A stretch of DNA of 64,000 nt from CAZCFB01 sp964511535 (GTDB lineage Bacteria > Myxococcota_A > Polyangia > GCA-2747355 > CAZCFB01): positions 1-64,000 of the forward strand of contig CAZEFW010000024.1 in assembly GCA_964511535.1 (NCBI GenBank), read 5' to 3'. The notes under the pieces were generated by a model that made no database searches, was not told the origin of the DNA, and saw only the letters and a list, made by a program, of their open reading frames with translations. The position numbers and the translations under genes were made by a program. Positions 43,001 to 51,068 of this stretch are shown here, in pieces (within the stretch, counting starts at the first letter, position 1; each line of letters opens with the position of its first letter).

Positions 43001-45349
43001 CTGGCGGTGCTCGACCGGCGCGCCTTCGAGGAGCGGGACGAGCCGGCCCTCATCGCGCTGGCCCAGCGCCGCCTGGAGGCCGGCGGCGACGAGTTCTGGA
43101 TCGCCTCCCTGTGTGTACGCGGGGCGCTGCTGCTGTTCGCCATCGGGGCCACCGAGCGCGCCGCCGAGATTCTGCGCGAGGGGCTCTCCACCAGCCCCGG
43201 CTACCTGCCGGCGCTGCTGCTGCTGCGCGCCCTGGCGGCGCAGCTCCAGTGGACCGAGGAGGAGATCGACCTGCTGCTGCGCGAGGGCGAGCTGGGCAAC
43301 GAGCGCGCCCTGGCCCACGAGGCCCTGCTGCGCGCCGGCGACATGCTGGTGGAGCAGTTCGAGGACCTGGCCCGGGCGCGCGGCGCATGGGAGCAGGTCT
43401 TCACCGAGGATCCCGGCAGCACCGAGGCGTACGCCCGGCTGCGAGAGATGATGCGCGGCAGCGAGGAGTGGCGCCCGCTGGCCGGCCTCATGCGGCGGCG
43501 CATCCAGGCGGTGGAGCCGGCGGAGCGGCCGCCCCTGCTGCTGGAGCTGTGCGGCCTGTGGCGCGACCACCTGCTCGACCCCACCGCCGCCGCCGACGCG
43601 CTGGTGCAGCTGCTGGAGCTGGAGCCGGAGCACCGGGAGGCCCTGACCGAGGCGGCCGACCTGGCCCGCGCGCTCCGTCGCTGGAGCGATGCGGACGGCT
43701 ACCTGGCGAACCTGGCCGAGGCCTGCCGGGATGACCCCGCGGCGCGCCGGCGGGCCATGCTGGACCGGGCGGCCCTGCTGGACGAGCGCCTGCGGCAGGT
43801 GGACCTTGCCCTCGACGTGCTGCAGGAGCTGCTGGCCGAGCGCCCTGGCGACCGGGACGCGCTGACCGCCTGCGCGGCCATCTTCCAGCGCCGGCGCCAG
43901 TGGGACCGGCTGGCGCAGGTGCTCGAGGAGCTGGTGCGTTCTGCCGCGGGGGGCGAGCGCGTCCGGCACCTGGTGGCGCTGGCTGACATCTTCCACGGAC
44001 CGCAGAAAGATTCGGCGCGCTCCTCGGGGGCCCTGCGCAGGGCGGCGGCAACTTGTCTGGAGAGCGGCGAGGGGTGCGAGGACATCGTCCAGCACTTCGA
44101 GCGGCGGGAGGATTTCGCCGGGCTCGCCAGCTTCCTGGCCGAGACCCTCGAGGGGGTCGCCGTGGGCACGGCGGGGGCCCGGGCCATGCGCCAGGCAATG
44201 GCCCGCACCCTGGCCGAGCGGCTGGGGCAGGTGGACCGCGCCGAGCTGGAGCTGAGCCAGGCGCTGGATACCGCGCCGGACGACATGGCGCTGCGGCTGG
44301 ACCTGGCGGCGCTGCTCACCGGGTCTGGCAAGCTGGGAGAGGCGACCACCCACTTCATGGAGGCGCTCAAGCGGGACGCCTTCGAGGTGGAGATCTACCG
44401 CGGCATGTTCAGCCTGTGGCAGGCCAGGGGGGACAACTCTCGGGCCGCCGGCGCCGCGCAGACCGTGTGCGCGCTGGCCGGCGGCGACGAGGCCGAGCAG
44501 GCCGCGGCCAAGGCGGCGCTGCGGGATCTGGAAGAACGCCTGGCCGCGAACCAGGGGCCGGGCGAGGAGCCAGGCGATCTGCTCCACTTGCTGGCCCACC
44601 CCGATGAGCCTGATCTGCTGCGCGAGATGTTCGCCATCCTGGGCGACGCGGTGCCTGCCATCTACCCGGATCAGGTGGAGCGGATGGAGAAGGCTGCATC
44701 CCGGGAGGGAGCCCTGACCCGGCTCCCCCGGGGGGATGGCCTGGTCGTGATGTGCAAATCACTGGCCCGGGCCATGGGGATCCAGCTCAAGGAGGTGTGC
44801 GGGGGGGCGCTGCCCGGCGGGCAGCTGGCCATGGCCCTGGCGGGCAAGCCCTGGCGGTTGGTGCTGGACAGCCGCCGGTGTCCGTCGTTGCCACCGGCGC
44901 GGGTGAGGTTCGCCGTGGGGCGCGCCCTGGCCCGGGGCCACACCAGGACCCTCTATCTGGATCTGCTCACGCCGGGCGAGGTGGGGCTGCTGCTCAGCGC
45001 GGTGGCGGAGTACTTTCAGCGTGGCCACGCCGGAACTCTCCCTGACGGCCCCGCGGTGCAGGAGCTGTCCCGGGTGGTGGGCAGGGCCCTGCCGCGAAAG
45101 GCGAGGCGGCAGCTCGAGGGGCCGGCGCGGGCCTACGCGGCCTCGCGTCCCGCGGATCCGGCGGCATGGGCCCGGGGCGCGCGCTGGACCGCCGACCGCG
45201 TGGGGCTGGTGGTGAGCGGCGAGGTCGGCGCGGCCTACCTGACCCTGGACGAGGAGCGCCAGGGGCGCGAGAGCCTGGCACAGCTGCTCCGGTTCGCGGT
45301 GAGCCCCCACCTTTACGAGGCCCGCCGGCGCCTGGCGCTTGACGAGTAG
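40025..45349 (+). CDS. Giant TPR-repeat protein (1774 residues)
   Basis: A 1774-residue, apparently cytosolic protein. The N-terminus (1-140) is disordered, Pro/Arg-rich and strongly basic, then acidic. From about 140 to 1570 there are many TPR-like helical pairs (for example RALEEA-type, PEDALELYGRVRELNPGC, YRLGRHRELGATLARQLEL). The last 200 residues form a distinct domain (CKSLARAMGIQLKEVCGGAL, RVRFAVGRALARGHTRTLYL) also present at the end of other very long myxobacterial TPR proteins, as I remember. A scaffold role is inferred. GGGAGG eight bases before the ATG. Monocistronic. Confidence 0.8.
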   Translation: MSKDKSTTPPPPPPPPARDGTRPLPGRKERRGTGRTTPPELPEELRRKEVTPSRRKRRRARTTGRERQLEDALRRAFGDGDDRAARSATAPAPDAAEEETAPRRRAPEVETASAEDTPDPADLTERDPRDERLELIDSLEQRLTIELAATPEEHNRLRAILMHELGQLAELVHGEREVSLERYQEAVAWDGMFLPGLRALERHRAVEESWTELVAILRAETDLAVDGSSRAALMTRAGLVLAFRLSDTDGALKILRSAFALDPGAGSAGQVLRYLYASLERWEDLLELLRSLAGVAEGALERAWILLEMAELCDLQLGRPEDALELYGRVRELNPGCRAAVLALLRLQQQTGRWQEHCDLLEQEGSGDRPADRRFADLYRAARVAQLRLQDEERAARLLEQAAALRPQEPLPLQELAVIYQRLGRHRELGATLARQLELMQHPHDRAAICHRIGRVLQDRLSRPDEAMDAFRDALDALPGHEASMRALAALMEQRGEWQELIRLELLRAERQKDEAVRAAAYMQAARMCEKRLEDRRQTIDLMERAWRLAWKPQAFRGLERLYRQAGRWDALVDLYLEQAERTEDTALGLSLRRAAAHVCEEMLEDQARARDLLEAVLQAGDGGAAPLDRLALMDLARLHERSGKAARLFDLLGQWADLTEDAQLRTDLRRRRAQLLEEELDQPQRALAAHTALLEQDPGDAPTRHRLKVLHEQAGRWDMLVEMLRAELLLLGDPAEKAQVLVQIGALCRDKIGDADLAREAWEQALEHDSACTPAVMALEELLRDQGRWDQLADLMERGANEAVDPGLAAARLCATAEVCEEHLADRPRARKLYARAVKVSPPFPPAMAGLERSMRGEQDTAGLDQFYRRAAEAAEHPGTRLRALHRLSALRAGEGEDLSGGREALELGLAGAAEDLDALMALSRLHRRAGAAGALSDVLGKVARCADDPALELAALRERAIAEEVHGGSPETLVEINRRILLAAPGDQIALAVLDRRAFEERDEPALIALAQRRLEAGGDEFWIASLCVRGALLLFAIGATERAAEILREGLSTSPGYLPALLLLRALAAQLQWTEEEIDLLLREGELGNERALAHEALLRAGDMLVEQFEDLARARGAWEQVFTEDPGSTEAYARLREMMRGSEEWRPLAGLMRRRIQAVEPAERPPLLLELCGLWRDHLLDPTAAADALVQLLELEPEHREALTEAADLARALRRWSDADGYLANLAEACRDDPAARRRAMLDRAALLDERLRQVDLALDVLQELLAERPGDRDALTACAAIFQRRRQWDRLAQVLEELVRSAAGGERVRHLVALADIFHGPQKDSARSSGALRRAAATCLESGEGCEDIVQHFERREDFAGLASFLAETLEGVAVGTAGARAMRQAMARTLAERLGQVDRAELELSQALDTAPDDMALRLDLAALLTGSGKLGEATTHFMEALKRDAFEVEIYRGMFSLWQARGDNSRAAGAAQTVCALAGGDEAEQAAAKAALRDLEERLAANQGPGEEPGDLLHLLAHPDEPDLLREMFAILGDAVPAIYPDQVERMEKAASREGALTRLPRGDGLVVMCKSLARAMGIQLKEVCGGALPGGQLAMALAGKPWRLVLDSRRCPSLPPARVRFAVGRALARGHTRTLYLDLLTPGEVGLLLSAVAEYFQRGHAGTLPDGPAVQELSRVVGRALPRKARRQLEGPARAYAASRPADPAAWARGARWTADRVGLVVSGEVGAAYLTLDEERQGRESLAQLLRFAVSPHLYEARRRLALDE

Positions 45350-45354
45350 CCCGT

Positions 45355-45367
45355 GGCCCATCGGGCC
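45355..45367 (+). terminator. Small hairpin after the giant TPR gene
   Basis: GGCCC-atc-GGGCC (45355-45367) follows the stop of the TPR gene and is inside a wider GCCCG/CGGGC stem. There is a short TTG but no real T tract. It also lies just before gmhA. Confidence 0.35.
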
Positions 45368-45412
45368 TTGTGACCGGCCCGCGGGCGTGACAGAACAACA
45401 ACGAGGGATCCC

Positions 45413-46015
45413 ATGGACACCAAGACCTTCGTCAGCAGCTACCTCACCGAGCTCCAGCAATGCCTGGACCAGCTGGATCCGGAGCAAGTGGAGCAGGCCG
45501 CCGTGGTGTTGCGTCGGGCGCTGGATCGTGACGCCGCGGTGTTCGTGGTGGGCAACGGCGGCTCGGCGGCCACGGCCACCCACATCGCCTCCGACCTGAG
45601 CCGGGCGCGGTGCGGCAGCGGGCAGCCAGGGCTGCGCGCCGTGAGCCTGAGCGACAACACCGCCGCCTTCTCGGCCATGGCCAACGACACGGGCTACGAG
45701 GGCGCCTTCGCCGAGATGCTGGCGCTGCAGGCCCGCCGCGGTGATGTGGTCATCGCCATCAGCGGATCGGGCAACTCGCCCAACGTGACCCGCGCGGTGG
45801 AGGTGGCCCGAGACAAGGGCGCCGTCACCGTGGGGCTCATCGGCTTCGGCGGCGGCGAGCTCGGGCAAAAGGTGGACCACCAGATCACGGTGAGCTCGCG
45901 TCACTACGGGGCGGTAGAGGATCTGCACCTCTGCCTCGGCCACATGCTCGCAATGCTCCTGGCCGGAGAGGAGCGGATCAACAACCCGGATCTGCGGCCA
46001 AAGTCCTCGCTGTAG
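45413..46015 (+). CDS. gmhA: SIS-domain phosphoheptose isomerase (GmhA/DiaA-like)
   Basis: A 200-residue SIS protein. GmhA converts sedoheptulose 7-phosphate to glycero-manno-heptose 7-phosphate for lipopolysaccharide core; DiaA is the close replication-initiation paralogue. Motifs are FVVGNGGSAATATHIASDL and VIAISGSGNSPNVTRAVEVA. Residues ED and H (YGAVEDLHLCLGHML) match the GmhA catalytic positions. No other LPS genes are adjacent, so the DiaA role is not excluded. Confidence 0.85.
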   Translation: MDTKTFVSSYLTELQQCLDQLDPEQVEQAAVVLRRALDRDAAVFVVGNGGSAATATHIASDLSRARCGSGQPGLRAVSLSDNTAAFSAMANDTGYEGAFAEMLALQARRGDVVIAISGSGNSPNVTRAVEVARDKGAVTVGLIGFGGGELGQKVDHQITVSSRHYGAVEDLHLCLGHMLAMLLAGEERINNPDLRPKSSL

Positions 46016-46048
46016 CGAGCGCAGCGAGCGAACGCCAGCGACCGAAGG
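46006..46048 (+). repeat. Stop-codon palindrome and 18-bp repeat shared with the mreB upstream array
   Basis: CTCGCT-gt-AGCGAG (46006-46019) encloses the gmhA stop codon. It is followed by a copy of AGCGAACGCCAGCGACCG, which is the core of the 23-bp array at 16407-16498. Confidence 0.7.
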
Positions 46049-46071
46049 TCGCCAACGTCGCGAATCTCTTC

Positions 46072-46099
46072 TTGACTTCCAATCCGCTTTCCCTAAACT
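46072..46099 (+). promoter_or_regulatory. Promoter of yceD-rpmF
   Basis: TTGACT (46072-46077) and TAAACT (46094-46099), 16-bp spacing; the best sigma-70-like match in the window. Transcript start predicted near 46106. Confidence 0.6.
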
Positions 46100-46132
46100 A
46101 CCTCCGCTCCGCGAGGTGCGCGGCGTTGGAAA

Positions 46133-46687
46133 ATGAAGTTTAATATCAAAGACATATCCCCCGAGGGGCGCCAGGTCTCCCGCCAGTACGACGCGGGGGA
46201 GGTGCGCAGGATGCTGATCCAGTCGGAGCTGCAGCCGCTGGATCGCCCGTGCGAGCTGATGGTCGAGCTGTTCATGATCAAGAGCGGGGACGCCATCCAT
46301 GTCCAGGGGACCGCGAGTGGATCTTTCTGGCTCGCCTGCGGTCGCTGCCTGGGGCCCAGCGAGGTCACCTTCGACGACGCCAAGGTGCGAATGACCTTCC
46401 TGCCGCCACCCACCGAGGTGGAGCAGGAGCTGGAGCTCGATCTGGATGATCTGGACACAGCGGCCCACGACGGTGTAGAGGTGGACCTGGAGCCGCTGCT
46501 GCGGGAGCAGCTGGTGTTGGCGATCCCGATCAAGCCGGTGTGCAGCGAGCAGTGCAAGGGGATCTGCCCCACCTGCGGCGCTGACCTGAACAGGTCCGAT
46601 TGCGGCTGCCAGGAAGAGCCAGCGGAGGAGAGCCCGTGGAAGCGGGCGATAATGAAGCTTCAAGAGGAGACCGGGGGGAAGAACTAG
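46133..46687 (+). CDS. yceD: DUF177 family protein YceD
   Basis: A 184-residue protein of the DUF177/YceD family, known to sit upstream of rpmF and needed for normal 23S rRNA levels in bacteria and plants. It has the CGRCLGP pair (Cys69, Cys72) and a C-terminal Cys-rich zinc-like site (CSEQCKGICPTCG, then DCGC). Position 74 bp upstream of rpmF confirms it. A hairpin lies between the two genes. Confidence 0.9.
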   Translation: MKFNIKDISPEGRQVSRQYDAGEVRRMLIQSELQPLDRPCELMVELFMIKSGDAIHVQGTASGSFWLACGRCLGPSEVTFDDAKVRMTFLPPPTEVEQELELDLDDLDTAAHDGVEVDLEPLLREQLVLAIPIKPVCSEQCKGICPTCGADLNRSDCGCQEEPAEESPWKRAIMKLQEETGGKN

Positions 46688-46702
46688 TTCTGAACTTATC
46701 GG

Positions 46703-46725
46703 TCGGGACTAACCGGTAGTCCCGA
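46703..46725 (+). promoter_or_regulatory. Hairpin between yceD and rpmF
   Basis: TCGGGACT (46703-46710) pairs perfectly with AGTCCCGA (46718-46725) around a 7-base loop AACCGGT. No T tract follows. It could be an attenuator, processing site or ribosomal-protein control element of the L32 mRNA. Confidence 0.5.
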
Positions 46726-46760
46726 GCCACCGCAGCATGGATAGAAGGAGCAGGTAAGAG

Positions 46761-46946
46761 ATGGCCGTCCCACAGAAACGTCAGTCCAAGACCCGGCGCA
46801 ACAAGCGCCGCGCAAACCACGATCGCATGTCCGCTCCGGCGGTGGTGAACTGCCCGGAATGCTCCGAGCCCAAGCAGCCGCACCGCGTCTGCCCCAACTG
46901 CGGCACCTACGCGGGCCGGCAGGTCTTCGAGACCGAAGAGGAGTAG
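46761..46946 (+). CDS. rpmF: 50S ribosomal protein L32
   Basis: A 61-residue zinc-ribbon L32. The start MAVPQKRQSKTRRNKRR is canonical, and Cys31, Cys34, Cys44 and Cys47 (CPEC, CPNC) bind zinc. Usual length. It follows yceD as in most bacteria. The next genes are fabG and an ACP; plsX, which commonly follows rpmF, is absent. Confidence 0.97.
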   Translation: MAVPQKRQSKTRRNKRRANHDRMSAPAVVNCPECSEPKQPHRVCPNCGTYAGRQVFETEEE

Positions 46947-47102
46947 TCCCCCTGCTCCGTACCAGAGGGGCCGCGGCGCACCAGCGGGAGAGATGAGGTC
47001 CGCGCTGGCGCGCCGGATGGACCGGTGCGCGCCCCTGCCTCCCCCCGACGCCGTAATCACACTCGCGGGGTCTCCCATCGGCCCCTGCTCCAGGAGGGAC
47101 CG

Positions 47103-47861
47103 ATGAGCGACTCAGAACAGCAGACCGGAGAGCTGGACGGGCGCATCGCGCTGGTCACCGGCGCGGCCCAGGGGATCGGGCGCGCCATCGCCCTGCGGCT
47201 GGCCCAGGCCGGCGCGCGGGTCGCCTGCTGCGATCTGGCCGAGCAGGCGCCTGACCTGCTGGCCGAGCTGGGCCCCGAGGCCGCTTACTTCTGCTGCGAT
47301 GTCAGCGATGCCGACCAGGTGGAGGCCACTGTCGACGCGGTGGCGGAGCAGCTCGGCAAGCTGCACATCCTGGTGAACAACGCGGGCATCGCCATCGACG
47401 GGCTGCTGCTGCTGGCCAGGCCGGAGGAGTGGCGCAAGGTGATGGCGGTGAACCTGGACGGCGCCTTCAACTTCACCCGATCCGCGGCGCGGTACCTGCT
47501 GCGGGCGCGCAAGGCGGGGCGGGTGGTCAACGTCTCGTCGGTGGTGGGCGAGACGGGCAGCGCGGGGCAGGCGGCGTACTGCGCGTCCAAGGCCGGGCTC
47601 CTGGGGCTGACCCGCAGCCTGGCGCGGGAGTTCGCCCCCCGCGGCGTGACCGTCAACGCGGTGAGCCCGGGCTACATCCAGACCCCCATGACCGAGGCGT
47701 ACGCTGACACCGAGCGCGGCGCGGAGCTGCTGGCGGCCATCCCCCTCGGGCGCATCGGCGAACCCGAAGAGGTGGCCGAGACGGTGCGGTTCCTCTGCTC
47801 CCCTGGGGCGGGGTATATTACCGGGCAGGTGCTGCGCATCAACGGCGGCCTGTATATCTGA
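47103..47861 (+). CDS. fabG: 3-oxoacyl-ACP reductase family SDR
   Basis: Short-chain dehydrogenase (252 residues) with the NAD(P) motif TGAAQGIGRAIA, NNAGIA, the catalytic Ser-Tyr-Lys (VNVSSVVGETGS, AAYCASKAG) and GYITGQVLRINGG at the end. In the fatty-acid pathway FabG reduces 3-ketoacyl-ACP. Its partner ACP lies 33 bp downstream. The ATG has GGAGGG before it. FabH, FabD and FabF genes that normally flank it are not present, so it may serve another pathway. Confidence 0.88.
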   Translation: MSDSEQQTGELDGRIALVTGAAQGIGRAIALRLAQAGARVACCDLAEQAPDLLAELGPEAAYFCCDVSDADQVEATVDAVAEQLGKLHILVNNAGIAIDGLLLLARPEEWRKVMAVNLDGAFNFTRSAARYLLRARKAGRVVNVSSVVGETGSAGQAAYCASKAGLLGLTRSLAREFAPRGVTVNAVSPGYIQTPMTEAYADTERGAELLAAIPLGRIGEPEEVAETVRFLCSPGAGYITGQVLRINGGLYI

Positions 47862-47894
47862 CCTTCAGGGCCCTGGCGCGGGGAGGACCCATCC

Positions 47895-48131
47895 ATGAGC
47901 GAGCTAATCATCCGCTGGACCCGGGAGGTCATCGCCGAGCAGCTCGGGCTGCAGGCTGACGGCGTCGCGCCAGACGCCAGGCTGCGGGAAGATCTGAAGG
48001 CTGACTCCATGGCGGTGATGGAGTTCCTGCTGCAGCTCGAGGAGGTCTTCGACGTCATCTTCGAGGACGAGGAGATGGCCGGCTTCAGCTCGGTGCAGGA
48101 TATCGTGGACTACATCGCCGCCCGCAGCTGA
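47895..48131 (+). CDS. Divergent acyl carrier protein
   Basis: A 78-residue ACP fold: four-helix acidic protein. The phosphopantetheine site is ADSMAVME (Ser38) rather than the canonical GADSLDTVE of AcpP. The remainder (LQLEEVFDVIFEDEEMAGFS, VQDIVDYIA) fits the family. It follows fabG. The sequence difference suggests either a specialised ACP or a lineage variant of AcpP. Confidence 0.85.
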   Translation: MSELIIRWTREVIAEQLGLQADGVAPDARLREDLKADSMAVMEFLLQLEEVFDVIFEDEEMAGFSSVQDIVDYIAARS

Positions 48132-48303
48132 CCCGTCCCATTTTCTATGCTCGAAGCTGCGCGCGCCGGGAGGGGCAAAGGCCCCCCCGCGGCGTACGGA
48201 GCGGGCCGCGCGTGGCGTACTCGTACCCGTAGCCCCGGGCCCGGACTCTGTGCTATGAAGGTCCTCGGCCGGGCCAAGACGGCCCTGCGGCCGCGGAGGA
48301 GCC

Positions 48304-48747
48304 ATGAGCGAAAAGAAGATCGTGGTGGGTAGTGATCACGGCGGGCTGGAGATGAAAAAGGACCTGGCCCAGCAGCTCAAGTCGTGGGGCTGGACGGTGG
48401 AAGATTGTGGGTGCAACTCCCCGCAGTCAGTGGACTATCCAGATTTCGGTCTGGCCGTGGCGCGCAAGGTGGCCGCGGGCGACGCCGAGCTCGGGTTGCT
48501 GGTGTGCGGCACCGGTATCGGCATCTCCATCGCCGCCAACAAGGTCAAGGGGATCCGGGCCGCGCTGTGCAGCGACACCTTCAGCGCCGAGATGGCCCGC
48601 CGGCACAACGACGCCAACATCATCTGCCTCGGGGGCCGCGTCATCGGGCCCGAGCTGGCCCGGGCTATCCTGGCCGCGTTCCTCAAGGCATCCTACGAAG
48701 GCGGCCGCCACCAGCGGCGCCTGGACAAGATCGCCGCCGCCGAGTAG
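48304..48747 (+). CDS. rpiB: Ribose-5-phosphate isomerase B
   Basis: Interconverts ribose 5-phosphate and ribulose 5-phosphate, the precursor used by RibB and RibD. 147 residues, with VGSDHGGLEMKK, CGTGIGISIAANK (Cys68) and ARRHNDANIICLGGRVIG. It opens a possible transcript into nrdR and the riboflavin genes. An extended -10-like TGCTATGAA at 48251-48259 lies upstream without a good -35. Confidence 0.95.
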   Translation: MSEKKIVVGSDHGGLEMKKDLAQQLKSWGWTVEDCGCNSPQSVDYPDFGLAVARKVAAGDAELGLLVCGTGIGISIAANKVKGIRAALCSDTFSAEMARRHNDANIICLGGRVIGPELARAILAAFLKASYEGGRHQRRLDKIAAAE

Positions 48748-48774
48748 CGGCGCGGGAGCTGGACCACCACCGCC

Positions 48775-49242
48775 ATGAAGTGCCCTTACTGCCAGGACAC
48801 GGACAACAAGGTCATCGACTCGCGGGAGTCGCACGACGGCGCGGTGATCCGCCGCCGCCGCCACTGCGATGCCTGCGACCGCCGGTTCACCACCTACGAG
48901 CGGGTGGAGGAGAACTTGCCCATGGTGGCCAAGAAGGACGGCCGCCGCGAGGAGTTCAACCGCGACAAGCTGCTGCGCGGCATCAAGCGGGCCTGCGAGA
49001 AGCGGCCGGTGTCGGCGAGCCGGATCGAGGAGATCGTCAACGGCCTGGAGCGCGAGCTGGCCGGGGAGGGTGACCGCGAGGTGAACGCCTCGTACATCGG
49101 CGAGCGCGTGATGGAGCTGCTGCGGCAGGAGGACGGCGTGGCGTACGTACGGTTCGCGTCGGTGTACCGCCGGTTCCGCGACGTGGCCGAGTTCAAGAAG
49201 GAGCTCGAGCACCTGCTGCGGGATCTGGGAGGCGGCCGGTAA
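48775..49242 (+). CDS. nrdR: Transcriptional repressor NrdR
   Basis: Nucleotide-sensing repressor of ribonucleotide reductase genes. 155 residues: an N-terminal zinc ribbon (CPYCQDTDN, CDACDRRFTTYERVE) and an ATP-cone (VAKKDGRREEFNRDKLLRGI). Usual length. It precedes ribD with a TAATG overlap, a common gene order. Confidence 0.97.
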   Translation: MKCPYCQDTDNKVIDSRESHDGAVIRRRRHCDACDRRFTTYERVEENLPMVAKKDGRREEFNRDKLLRGIKRACEKRPVSASRIEEIVNGLERELAGEGDREVNASYIGERVMELLRQEDGVAYVRFASVYRRFRDVAEFKKELEHLLRDLGGGR

Positions 49243-50393
49243 TGGGGCGCGCTCCCGCCAGCGCTGACGAGCGGTTCATGGCCGAGGCCCTGCGGCTGGC
49301 GGCCAGGGCGCGTGGGCGCACCAGCCCCAACCCGCTGGTGGGGTCGGTCATCGTCAAGGGCGGCGAGGTGGTGGGCCGCGGGTACCACCGGCGCGCGGGC
49401 ACCGAGCACGGCGAGGTGGCGGCCATCGGGGACGCGGGCGAGCGCGCCCAGGGGGCCGACCTGTACGTCAACCTGGAGCCGTGCAACCACCGCGGCCGCA
49501 CCGGCCCGTGCGCGCGCGCCATCGTCGAGGCCGGGGTGGCGCGGGTGGTGGTGGGCATGAAGGACCCGAACCCGCTGGTCAACGGCAAGGGGATCCGCGC
49601 GCTGAGGCGCAAGGGGATCAGCGTGGTCACCGGCGTGCTGGAGCGCCAGAGCCGCGAGCTCAACGAGGCGTTCCTGCGCTACATCGACGCCGGGCTGCCC
49701 CTGGTGACGCTCAAGGCGGCCCTCACCCTGGACGGGCGGGTGGCTTGCCGCGGCGGCGACGCGAAGTGGGTGACCGGCCCCGAGGCGCTGCGAGCCGGCC
49801 ACCGCATGCGCGACCGCAACGACGCCATCATGGTGGGGGTGGGCACCATCCTGGCCGATGACGCGACGCTCACTTGCCGCGGAGTGCGCGGGGGACGCGA
49901 CCCGATGCGCGTGGTGGTGGACAGCAAGCTGCGCACCCCGCCGGACGCGAAGGTGGTGCAGGCGGCGCACGGCTCGTCGGCGCCGACCCTCGTGGTGGGG
50001 GTGCAGGGCGCGCCCAGGAAGCGCGCGGCCGCGCTGCGGGCCGCGGGCGCCGAGGTGATCCAGGTCCCGGCGGCGCGCGGGCCCAGGGGCCGCCACCAGG
50101 TGGCGCTGGAGCCGATGCTGCGGGCCCTGGCGGAGCGGGAGGTGCTCACCGTGATGCTGGAGGGAGGGCCGCGGCTGTCGGGCGGCCTGTGGCGCGAGGG
50201 GCTGATCCAGCGGGTGGTGGCGTATGTCGCGCCCAAGGTCCTGGGGGACCCCGCCGCGCTGCCCATGATGGCCGCGGGCGAGGTGCCGCTCATGGCCGGG
50301 GCGACGGAGCTGCTCGACGTGCAGGTTCGTCGGCTGGGCAGGGACGTGATGATCGCGGGCCGGGTGCCCGGCGCCAGCGGAGAGGAGGCCTGA
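49242..50393 (+). CDS. ribD: Riboflavin deaminase/reductase RibD
   Basis: Bifunctional enzyme for steps 2 and 3 of riboflavin synthesis: pyrimidine deaminase and reductase. 383 residues. Deaminase domain: the zinc ligands are in EHGEVAAI (H-G-E instead of the usual H-A-E) and EPCNHRGRTGPC. The reductase domain has KAALTLDGRVA, DAIMVGVGTILADD and VMLEGGPRLSGGL. The start overlaps nrdR's stop codon; it ends in TGATG overlap with ribE. Confidence 0.95.
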   Translation: MGRAPASADERFMAEALRLAARARGRTSPNPLVGSVIVKGGEVVGRGYHRRAGTEHGEVAAIGDAGERAQGADLYVNLEPCNHRGRTGPCARAIVEAGVARVVVGMKDPNPLVNGKGIRALRRKGISVVTGVLERQSRELNEAFLRYIDAGLPLVTLKAALTLDGRVACRGGDAKWVTGPEALRAGHRMRDRNDAIMVGVGTILADDATLTCRGVRGGRDPMRVVVDSKLRTPPDAKVVQAAHGSSAPTLVVGVQGAPRKRAAALRAAGAEVIQVPAARGPRGRHQVALEPMLRALAEREVLTVMLEGGPRLSGGLWREGLIQRVVAYVAPKVLGDPAALPMMAAGEVPLMAGATELLDVQVRRLGRDVMIAGRVPGASGEEA

Positions 50394-51052
50394 TGTTCAC
50401 GGGGCTGATCCAGGACGTGGGCGTGGTCAGGGCGGTGCTGCCCGACGGGGGCTCGGTGCACCTGCACCTGGAGACGACGCTGACGCCGCTGCTGGCCGAC
50501 GGCGACAGCCTGGCCACCAACGGCGTCTGCCTGACGATCACGGGCACCCGGGGGGACATCGCCGTGGCCACCGCGGTGCCCGAGACCCTGGACCGCACCA
50601 ACCTGGGCGAGCAGACCCCCGGCAGCCGGGTGAACCTGGAGCCTGCCATGCGCCTCGGCGACAGGCTGGGCGGGCACCTGGTCCAGGGCCACGTGGACGG
50701 CACCGGCACCCTGGCGCGGCGCGCCGAGCGCGGCCTCTCCCTGGAGCTGACATTCGCCGCGGGGCCGGAGATTCTGCGCTACGCGGTGCACAAGGGCTCC
50801 ATCTGTATCGACGGCGTGAGCCTGACCATCGCGGCGCTGGGCGAGGGCGAGCTGACCGTGGCGCTGGTGCCCCACACCCTGGGGCACACCACGCTGCAGG
50901 ACATGACCCCCGGCCGGCGGGTGAACCTGGAATCGGACCTGCTGGCCAAATATGTTGAGCGGCTGCTCGAGGGTAAGCGGGGAGACCCCGGCGGCGGCGA
51001 GACTGATGGCGGACTGAGCGAAGAGCTGCTGCGCAAGCACGGCTTTGCATGA
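50393..51052 (+). CDS. ribE: Riboflavin synthase alpha subunit
   Basis: Dismutates two dimethylribityllumazine molecules to give riboflavin. 219 residues in two tandem beta-barrels: MFTGLIQDVGVV, SLATNGVCLTI, GHLVQGHVDGTG; second half GSICIDGVSLTIAAL, HTTL. The start overlaps ribD's TGA. GAGGAGG-like site precedes. Confidence 0.96.
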   Translation: MFTGLIQDVGVVRAVLPDGGSVHLHLETTLTPLLADGDSLATNGVCLTITGTRGDIAVATAVPETLDRTNLGEQTPGSRVNLEPAMRLGDRLGGHLVQGHVDGTGTLARRAERGLSLELTFAAGPEILRYAVHKGSICIDGVSLTIAALGEGELTVALVPHTLGHTTLQDMTPGRRVNLESDLLAKYVERLLEGKRGDPGGGETDGGLSEELLRKHGFA

Positions 51053-51068
51053 GACTGGAGCGAAGAAG

